A DNA stretch of 18,144 nt from Parafilimonas sp. Its GTDB lineage: Bacteria; Bacteroidota; Bacteroidia; Chitinophagales; Chitinophagaceae. The stretch spans positions 1 to 18,144 of the forward strand of contig JAICKT010000036.1 of the NCBI GenBank assembly GCA_025927795.1, in the 5' to 3' direction. Below the pieces are notes generated by a model. That model saw only the letters and a program-made list of their open reading frames with translations. It was not told the DNA's origin and made no database searches. Below are positions 13,503-18,144 of this stretch, piece by piece. The translations under genes and the position numbers were made by a program. Every line of letters begins with the position of its first letter. Position 1 is the stretch's first letter.

Positions 13503-14246
13503 ATGGAAAATAAAGCCATTACAACAGATAAGCTCACAAAAAGATTCGGAGATTTTATTGCTGTGAATGAGATAAGCTTTGAAGTGGATAAAGGAGAAAT
13601 ATTTGGTTTTCTTGGCGCAAACGGTGCAGGTAAAACAACTGCCATGCGCATGCTTATTGGCTTATCAAAACCAACCGCAGGCAAAGCAAGCGTTGCAGGT
13701 TTTGATGTGTATCAGCAAACAGAAAAAATAAAAAAAAGTATTGGTTATATGAGCCAGAAATTTTCTTTGTATGAAGATCTTTCTGTGCAGGAAAATATTG
13801 ATTTATTCGGCAGCATTTATGGCTTGCAAAAAAATATATTGAAGCAAAAATCGCAGCAGTTACTTTCTAATCTTAAGCTTGAAGATGACAAAAATAAATT
13901 AGTACAATCATTGCCTTTAGGATGGAAGCAGAAGCTTGCGTTTTCAATTGCTATCATTCATAATCCGCAAATTGTTTTTTTAGATGAACCCACCGGTGGT
14001 GTTGACCCGATAACGCGCAGGCAATTCTGGGATATGATATATGCAGCTTCCGCAAACGGCATTACCATTTTTGTTACTACGCATTATATGGATGAAGCTG
14101 AATATTGTAACCGTGTTTCAATAATGGTGGATGGAAAAATAGAAGCGCTTGACAGTCCGAATAATCTTAAGAAAAAGTTTGAAGCAAAAAGTATGGATGA
14201 AGTGTTTCAGCAGTTGGCGAGGAAAGCGAAGAGAGCCGATGGCTGA
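13503..14246 (+). CDS. ABC transporter ATPase B (YbhF C-half type, degenerate signature)
   Basis: This 247-residue ATPase is the partner of ATPase A. Walker A GANGAGKTT (38-46), Q-loop Gln85 (GYMSQKFSLYEDLS), Walker B IVFLDEP with Glu162, and the switch TTHYMDEAEYC with His194 are all canonical. The signature, however, reads LPLGW (137-141) instead of LSGGQ. Combined with ATPase A, its intact site faces the good LSGGM, while its own poor signature faces the damaged site. The C-half of E. coli YbhF likewise has an LPLG signature, as I recall. The ATG at 13503 is preferred over an in-frame ATG at 13425, which lies in ATPase A and the repeat. The last codons (ADG) and the stop fall in repeat copy 2. 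Confidence 0.9.
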   Translation: MENKAITTDKLTKRFGDFIAVNEISFEVDKGEIFGFLGANGAGKTTAMRMLIGLSKPTAGKASVAGFDVYQQTEKIKKSIGYMSQKFSLYEDLSVQENIDLFGSIYGLQKNILKQKSQQLLSNLKLEDDKNKLVQSLPLGWKQKLAFSIAIIHNPQIVFLDEPTGGVDPITRRQFWDMIYAASANGITIFVTTHYMDEAEYCNRVSIMVDGKIEALDSPNNLKKKFEAKSMDEVFQQLARKAKRADG

Positions 14247-14266
14247 TGGCTATTGGCTTATAGCTT
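14234..14266. repeat. AGCC/GGCT interspersed repeat, copy 2
   Basis: AGCCGATGGCTGATGGCTA plus TTGGCTTATAGCTT is a second copy of the family at 13457-13488. The TGA of ATPase B (14244-14246) lies inside it. With copy 3 it brackets the four-helix-bundle gene. Confidence 0.75.
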
Positions 14267-14294
14267 ATAATATTTTCACATTAAAAATAAACGA

Positions 14295-14651
14295 ATGAAA
14301 AATTATAGAGAACTCAAAGTTTGGCAAATGAGTATCGAAGTTGTAAAGCAAACATTCACGATTTCTAAATTGCTGCCCCAACAGGAAAAATTTGGAACGA
14401 TATCACAAATGACAAGAGCGGCAATATCAATTGCTGCAAACATTGCTGAAGGAAGCAGCAGAAGCAGTGATAAAGAATATGCCCGTTTCCTGCAAATTTC
14501 TTTAGGTTCTGCGTTTGAGTTGCAGACATATTTTATTATAGCCAAAGAAATGCTTTGGGTTAAGCCATCAGAAATTGCACAAGCAGAAAATTTGCTGGAG
14601 CAGGAAATTAAAATGATACAAGCTTTTATTAAAAAACTAATCAATGGCTAA
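14295..14651 (+). CDS. Four-helix-bundle protein of the S23 / 23S rRNA intervening-sequence (IVP) family
   Basis: This 118-residue all-helical protein has the family pattern clearly visible: YRELKVWQMSIEVVKQ at the start, QMTRAAISIAANIAEGSSR in the middle, then YARFLQISLGSAFELQT and AENLLEQEIKMIQAFIKKL. The family was first seen inside intervening sequences of 23S rRNA genes and includes Avd, the accessory protein of diversity-generating retroelements. Neither an rRNA gene nor a reverse transcriptase is present here. It interrupts the transporter operon between ATPase B and the first permease and is bracketed by AGCC/GGCT repeats; its own TAA lies in copy 3. This suggests a later insertion. 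Its biochemical role is unknown, and a link to transport is not implied by the sequence. Confidence 0.88.
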   Translation: MKNYRELKVWQMSIEVVKQTFTISKLLPQQEKFGTISQMTRAAISIAANIAEGSSRSSDKEYARFLQISLGSAFELQTYFIIAKEMLWVKPSEIAQAENLLEQEIKMIQAFIKKLING

Positions 14652-14677
14652 TAGCCATTGGCTAAAAGCTACCAGCT
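14643..14677. repeat. AGCC/GGCT interspersed repeat, copy 3
   Basis: AATGGCT (14643-14649), AAT, AGCCATT (14653-14659) is a perfect 7-bp inverted repeat, followed by GGCTAAAAGCTACCAGCT. It contains the stop codon of the four-helix-bundle gene (14649-14651) and ends 4 bases before the ATG of the first permease, occupying the place of any ribosome-binding region. Confidence 0.78.
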
Positions 14678-14681
14678 AAAA

Positions 14682-15788
14682 ATGAAGCAGTTTAAAGAAT
14701 TTGTACGAAAAGAATTTTATCATATTCTAAGAGACAGGCGTTCTTTATTGCTGTTGCTTGCAATGCCAATAGTGCTGATGATTATTTTCGGGTTTGCTAT
14801 TTCAAACGAAATAAAAAATAATAGTCTTGCTGTTTATGATATGGCAAAAGACCAGGCTTCGCAAAAAATAATCGAGGCATTTAAGGCAAGCAAATATTTT
14901 AATATCTCTTACAATATTTATAGTGAAGATGAAATTGAAAAAATGTTCCGGCAAAATAAAGCAGCGCTTGTAATTGTTATTCCATCTCAATTTAACAGCA
15001 ACTTAATTGCAACCAATAAAGCTGCTATTCAAATTATTGCAGATGCTTCTGATCCCAACACTGCAACAAGTCTTATAAATTATGCAACATCAATTATAAC
15101 AGAATATCAAAGCAGTTTAAATCAGCAGGCAAATATTCCTTATCAAATACAAACCGAAACAAGAATGCTGTATAACCCTGAATTAAAAAGCGCTTACACT
15201 TTTGTACCCGGTGTTATGGGTTTGATATTAATGTTAATCTCTGCAATGATGACATCTGTTGCCATTGTGCGTGAAAAAGAATTGGGCACAATGGAAGTAT
15301 TATTGGTATCGCCATTAAACCCTGTGCTTATTGTAATTGCAAAGGCAATACCTTATTTTCTTATCGGTGTAATTAATGTGCTTACCATAATTGCGCTGTC
15401 TGTGTTTGCAATGGGTTTACCGGTTGAAGGAAACTTTTTTTTATTGCTGGCTGAAAGCATGTTGTTTATTATTTCATGCTTGTCGCTGGGTTTGCTTATT
15501 TCAACAATGGCGCAATCGCAGCAGGTTGCATTATTAATTTCATTGCTGGTATTAATGTTACCCACCATGCTGTTATCTGGTTTTATATTTCCCGTTGAAA
15601 ATATGCCGAAAGTTTTGCAATGGATTTCGAATATCGTTCCGGCAACCTGGTATATATTAATGATAAAAGCAATCATGTTAAAAGGCTTAGGGTTCGCATC
15701 TGTATGGAAAGAAAATTTAGTATTAATTGGTATGACGATATTTTTTTTAGCGGTAAGTATTAAACGGTTTAATATAAGGCTGGACTAA
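14682..15788 (+). CDS. ABC-2 type transporter permease (YbhS/YbhR type), first
   Basis: This 368-residue inner-membrane subunit has ABC-2 exporter topology. A cytoplasmic amphipathic start (MKQFKEFVRKEFYHILRDRR) leads into TM1 (LLLLLAMPIVLMIIFGFAIS). A periplasmic domain of about 130 residues (45-170) follows, then five hydrophobic segments in the C-terminal half (VPGVMGLILMLISAMM, IPYFLIGVINVLTIIAL, SMLFIISCLSLGLLIS, LLISLLVLMLPTMLLSG, IGMTIFFLAVSI). The cytoplasmic REKELGTMEVLLVSPL loop is the family's conserved coupling region. The ATG at 14682 is used; an in-frame TTG at 14658 lies in repeat copy 3 and would add repeat-derived residues. It probably pairs with the second permease. Confidence 0.93.
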   Translation: MKQFKEFVRKEFYHILRDRRSLLLLLAMPIVLMIIFGFAISNEIKNNSLAVYDMAKDQASQKIIEAFKASKYFNISYNIYSEDEIEKMFRQNKAALVIVIPSQFNSNLIATNKAAIQIIADASDPNTATSLINYATSIITEYQSSLNQQANIPYQIQTETRMLYNPELKSAYTFVPGVMGLILMLISAMMTSVAIVREKELGTMEVLLVSPLNPVLIVIAKAIPYFLIGVINVLTIIALSVFAMGLPVEGNFFLLLAESMLFIISCLSLGLLISTMAQSQQVALLISLLVLMLPTMLLSGFIFPVENMPKVLQWISNIVPATWYILMIKAIMLKGLGFASVWKENLVLIGMTIFFLAVSIKRFNIRLD

Positions 15789-15849
15789 AGACGCTGTATA
15801 ATGGAAATAACTTAAAAATATTGCACGTTAAACATGCAATAAATAAGCA

Positions 15850-15930
15850 CGTCACCTCGAGGTTAGGAGAGGTCTCTTAAATTTTTTGCAGTATAAGTTT
15901 TATGAGATGTCTCCTACCGTCGACATGACG
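15850..15930. repeat. Long imperfect hairpin repeat between the two permease genes
   Basis: A 26-base left arm (15851-15876, starting GTCACCTCGAGG) pairs with a right arm at 15904-15929 (ending GTCGACATGAC), matching at about 20 of 26 positions. The loop is a 27-base AT-rich stretch. The conserved ends GTCA...TCGA...TAGGAGA...TCTC resemble the GTCATTTCGA-type hairpin repeats seen between Bacteroidota genes (pattern recollection only). A smaller ATTGCA/TGCAAT hairpin (15820-15840) precedes it. Together they make this 177-base gap the longest in the operon. Confidence 0.75.
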
Positions 15931-15965
15931 AAATCCTTCGGTTGAATAACACAATGAATTTTATC

Positions 15966-17087
15966 ATGAAAATTTTAAAGGTTTTATTACGAAAAGAATT
16001 TCTGCAAATATTCCGCAGCAGGTTTATACTGATAATTATGTTTATGATGCCAACTGTTCAATTACTGATTTTACCATTGGCAGCAACGTATGAAATGAAA
16101 AATATTTCGCTAAGCGTAATAGATAATGACCACAGCACATATGCACAACAACTCATTAATAAATTTACAGCATCCGGTTACTTTAAACTAACTGATTATT
16201 CCGCTTCGTACAAAGAAGCACTTCACCAGGTTGAAAAAAATAATGCCGATATCATTTTACAAATACCTGCCAATTTTGAGAAAACATTAATCAGGGAAAA
16301 CAAAGCATCGCTATCATTAAATGTAAATGCAATCAATGGCAGCACGGCAGGTTTGGCTGCATCTTATGCCGGCATCATTATAAAAAATTTTAATGCAGAA
16401 ATAAGAGAAAAAATATTGCAAACACCTGCTGCCAATATGCAACCCGTAATAGATATTACTTATTCAAACTGGTACAATCCCGATTTGAATTATAAAAAGT
16501 TTATGGTGCCGGGAATTTTGGTGATGCTGTTATCACTGGTGGGTGGTTTTCTTGCAGCCCTAAATATTGTGAGTGAAAAAGAGAAGGGAACGATAGAACA
16601 GATTAATGTAACGCCGGTTAAAAAAACCACGTTCATCATTTCTAAAATAATTCCATTCTGGATAATTGGAATGATAATATTTACGGTGGGTTTAATTATT
16701 TGCAAACTGGTTTATAACATCACACCTGTTGGCAGTTATATAACACTGTATGCATTTGCTGCGATATATATGCTTGCATTTTTAGGGTTTGGTTTACTTA
16801 TTTCTACATACTCTGATAACCAGCGGCAGGCAATGTTTGTGGCTTTCTTTTTTATGCTGATTTTTATTTTACTGAGCGGAGAATTTACACCCATAACCAG
16901 TATGCCGCAATGGGCGCAGGTGGTAGCAAAACTCAATCCGCTATCTTATTTTGTAGCTGTAATGCGTTTGGTTATGCTGAAAGGCAGCAGCTTTACAGAT
17001 GTATCATCTTACTTTCTTACTATCTGTGGTTTTGGTGCTTTATTTAATACCTGGGCAATTTTAAATTACCGGAAAACAAGTGGTTAA
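15966..17087 (+). CDS. ABC-2 type transporter permease (YbhS/YbhR type), second
   Basis: This 373-residue permease is a paralogue of the preceding one with the same layout: MKILKVLLRKEFLQIFRSR, TM1 (FILIIMFMMPTVQLLILPLA), a large periplasmic domain (about 45-180), then membrane segments including MVPGILVMLLSLVGGFLAAL, IPFWIIGMIIFTVGLIIC, LYAFAAIYMLAFLGFGLLIS and MFVAFFFMLIFILLSGEF. The coupling loop SEKEKGTIEQINVTPV is conserved. The start at 15966 is chosen because it aligns with the first permease (MKxxKxxxRKEF); ATG at 15954 is also in frame and adds four residues. It is the last gene of the operon. The transported substrate cannot be deduced; in E. coli the homologous system affects drug sensitivity. 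Confidence 0.92.
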   Translation: MKILKVLLRKEFLQIFRSRFILIIMFMMPTVQLLILPLAATYEMKNISLSVIDNDHSTYAQQLINKFTASGYFKLTDYSASYKEALHQVEKNNADIILQIPANFEKTLIRENKASLSLNVNAINGSTAGLAASYAGIIIKNFNAEIREKILQTPAANMQPVIDITYSNWYNPDLNYKKFMVPGILVMLLSLVGGFLAALNIVSEKEKGTIEQINVTPVKKTTFIISKIIPFWIIGMIIFTVGLIICKLVYNITPVGSYITLYAFAAIYMLAFLGFGLLISTYSDNQRQAMFVAFFFMLIFILLSGEFTPITSMPQWAQVVAKLNPLSYFVAVMRLVMLKGSSFTDVSSYFLTICGFGALFNTWAILNYRKTSG

Positions 17088-17262
17088 ATTTGGTGAAAAT
17101 TTTATTTAACTGCAACATACAAGACAGCTTAGAGATAAAGTTGTTGAAATCTTTGTTCCGGCTGATGCATAAATGACGGCAGACATATTTCTGAAGACTT
17201 GAAAAATATATTGCCGTTCCGGCGCAAACCTTCAACAAGAGATATTCAGCAGAAGAAAATGG
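17088..17262. other. Gap between efflux operon and convergent LRR gene
   Basis: This 175-base stretch separates convergent genes. I see no strong terminator stem with a T-run on either strand and no coherent reading frame. It may hold decayed coding sequence, because short stretches have coding-like composition, but that cannot be supported. Confidence 0.3.
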
Positions 17263-18144
17263 TTAATTTAATATAATAACTTTTATAATTTCATTGGTGT
17301 TATTATTCTTCAAATAATATTCACCCGCCGAAAATTGTGACAGTTTTATGTTCCCTGTTTTATTAATGTTTTTTGTAAGCAAGGTTTTCCCTGATTGATC
17401 GAGTAATGAAAAAGAGGCGTTGCTCCCTGTTCTTACATACATAACATCTGTTGCAGGATTTGGATATACAGAAAGTAAATTTTTTGTCAACGCATCATTT
17501 ATACTAACTGCATTAGATAAAGTTGGTGCAGTGTAAGTTACAGTATCGCTGGACAGTGTGAGATTAGTGGCAATCTTATTAGTGACCCTTACATAATAAT
17601 TACCACTTTCAAACGGGTAAAAAACCGAATCGCCTGCAAAATTATAAGCGCCGGGTTCACCAACCTTATGCCAATGGTATTTATTATTGCTTAAAGTGCC
17701 GCCTGCTGAAACTGATAGGCTGTTATTGCTTAAATGAACAGCAATAATTTTTTGGTGACTATATTTTGCCCAGGGTAATTCCTGAGCAATTAACTCCATA
17801 CCATCAAACTTAAACCGGTTATAAGAGAGGTTTAATGAATCTATCAATGCAGATGCAAGTGAAGAAGGCACAGCACCGCTTAAATGATTGTTAGATAAAT
17901 TCAAAGAAATTTTTTCGCTTTGCGTGTTATTCAATCTGAGATTACCAAGTTCAGTTGGAATCTTTCCGCTTAACTGATTGTTTGATAAATTTAAAGAGGC
18001 AGTAGCAGAGTATGTAGTTAATACAAGATTGCCAAGTTCGGCTGGGATCTTTCCGCTTAATTGATTGTTTGATAAATTCAAAGAAACATCCTGCCAGTAT
18101 GTACTTAATTGTAAATTACCAAGTTCAGGTGGAATGCTTCCGCT
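17263..18144 (-). CDS. Leucine-rich-repeat surface protein with T9SS C-terminal sorting domain (N-terminus outside window)
   Basis: The frame is open to the right edge, giving 294 C-terminal residues. They begin with plant-type LRR units SGxIPxELGNLxL...LNLSNNQL: one cut by the edge, two nearly identical, and one diverged unit (SGAVPSSLASALIDSLNLSYN). An Ig-like/PKD-like segment follows (about 125-210 in the visible part, YHWHKVGEPGAYNF to YYVRVTNK). The last 80 residues, with YPNPATD, VRTGSNASFSLLDQSGKTL and AGEYYLK, form a type A sorting domain that directs export by the T9SS and attachment to the cell surface. Repeat periods are 87, 87 and 90 bases and the DNA is highly similar, so the array may vary in length. 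The likely role is adhesion or recognition at the surface, inferred from architecture only. Confidence 0.9.
   Translation of the reverse strand, partial: SGSIPPELGNLQLSTYWQDVSLNLSNNQLSGKIPAELGNLVLTTYSATASLNLSNNQLSGKIPTELGNLRLNNTQSEKISLNLSNNHLSGAVPSSLASALIDSLNLSYNRFKFDGMELIAQELPWAKYSHQKIIAVHLSNNSLSVSAGGTLSNNKYHWHKVGEPGAYNFAGDSVFYPFESGNYYVRVTNKIATNLTLSSDTVTYTAPTLSNAVSINDALTKNLLSVYPNPATDVMYVRTGSNASFSLLDQSGKTLLTKNINKTGNIKLSQFSAGEYYLKNNNTNEIIKVIILN

Noticed and set aside
14295..14651. Part of a diversity-generating retroelement (Avd-like gene)
   Set aside because: No reverse transcriptase, template repeat or variable region was seen in the window; the gene fits the general S23/IVP family.
17044..17238. 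A small minus-strand reading frame of 64 residues after the second permease
   Set aside because: It overlaps the end of the permease gene antisense, has no signal, motif or plausible promoter, and looks like a chance frame.

Overview
The window comes from a low-GC member of the Bacteroidota, most likely a gliding relative of the Chitinophagaceae; the family-level placement is inference. Evidence: two gliding-motility lipoprotein genes (gldB, gldJ), a Bacteroidota type IX secretion (T9SS) C-terminal sorting domain, a T. thermophilus-type isocitrate dehydrogenase, promoter candidates fitting the phylum's TTG / TAnnTTTG consensus, A-rich leaders without Shine-Dalgarno sites, and several short interspersed repeat families. 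Both window edges cut genes (leuS on the left, an LRR surface protein on the right).

Layout. 1-1024 (+): 3' end of leuS, carrying an in-frame copy of a C/G-rich repeat, then a lipoprotein of unknown function. 1027-4682: nadE (-) diverges from gldB (+), which converges on a small secreted protein resembling an isolated TonB-receptor plug (-), followed by apaG (-). 4873-6327 (+): NADP-type isocitrate dehydrogenase; the apaG/icd divergent region holds a perfect 9+9 bp palindrome. 6381-9257 (-): gldJ with an intrinsic terminator, then nadC and a SUI1/YciH-type translation factor. 9429-9743 (+): a small ferritin-like protein of the encapsulated-ferritin (EncFtn) family without a shell gene beside it; its stop codon overlaps that of convergent bioB (9740-10735, -).

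10894-17087 (+): a regulator and efflux operon: TetR repressor (TTG start, operator-like palindromes around its promoter), periplasmic adaptor lipoprotein, two ABC ATPases, a four-helix-bundle (S23/IVP family) gene, and two ABC-2 permeases. The order matches E. coli cecR-ybhG-ybhF-ybhS-ybhR, with the double-ATPase YbhF split into two genes. The ATPases are complementary: the first keeps LSGG but lacks the Q-loop Gln and switch His; the second keeps those but has LPLG in place of LSGG. One competent and one degenerate nucleotide site are predicted. Every junction downstream of the adaptor carries an interspersed repeat, and at four of them the repeat contains the upstream gene's stop codon.

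17263-18144 (-): C-terminal part of a leucine-rich-repeat protein with a T9SS sorting domain. No rRNA, tRNA, CRISPR array, transposase or phage gene was seen. No gene-free stretch exceeds 200 bases. The main candidates for new biology are the shell-less EncFtn gene, the repeat-punctuated efflux operon with its embedded S23-family gene, and the repeat translated inside leuS.
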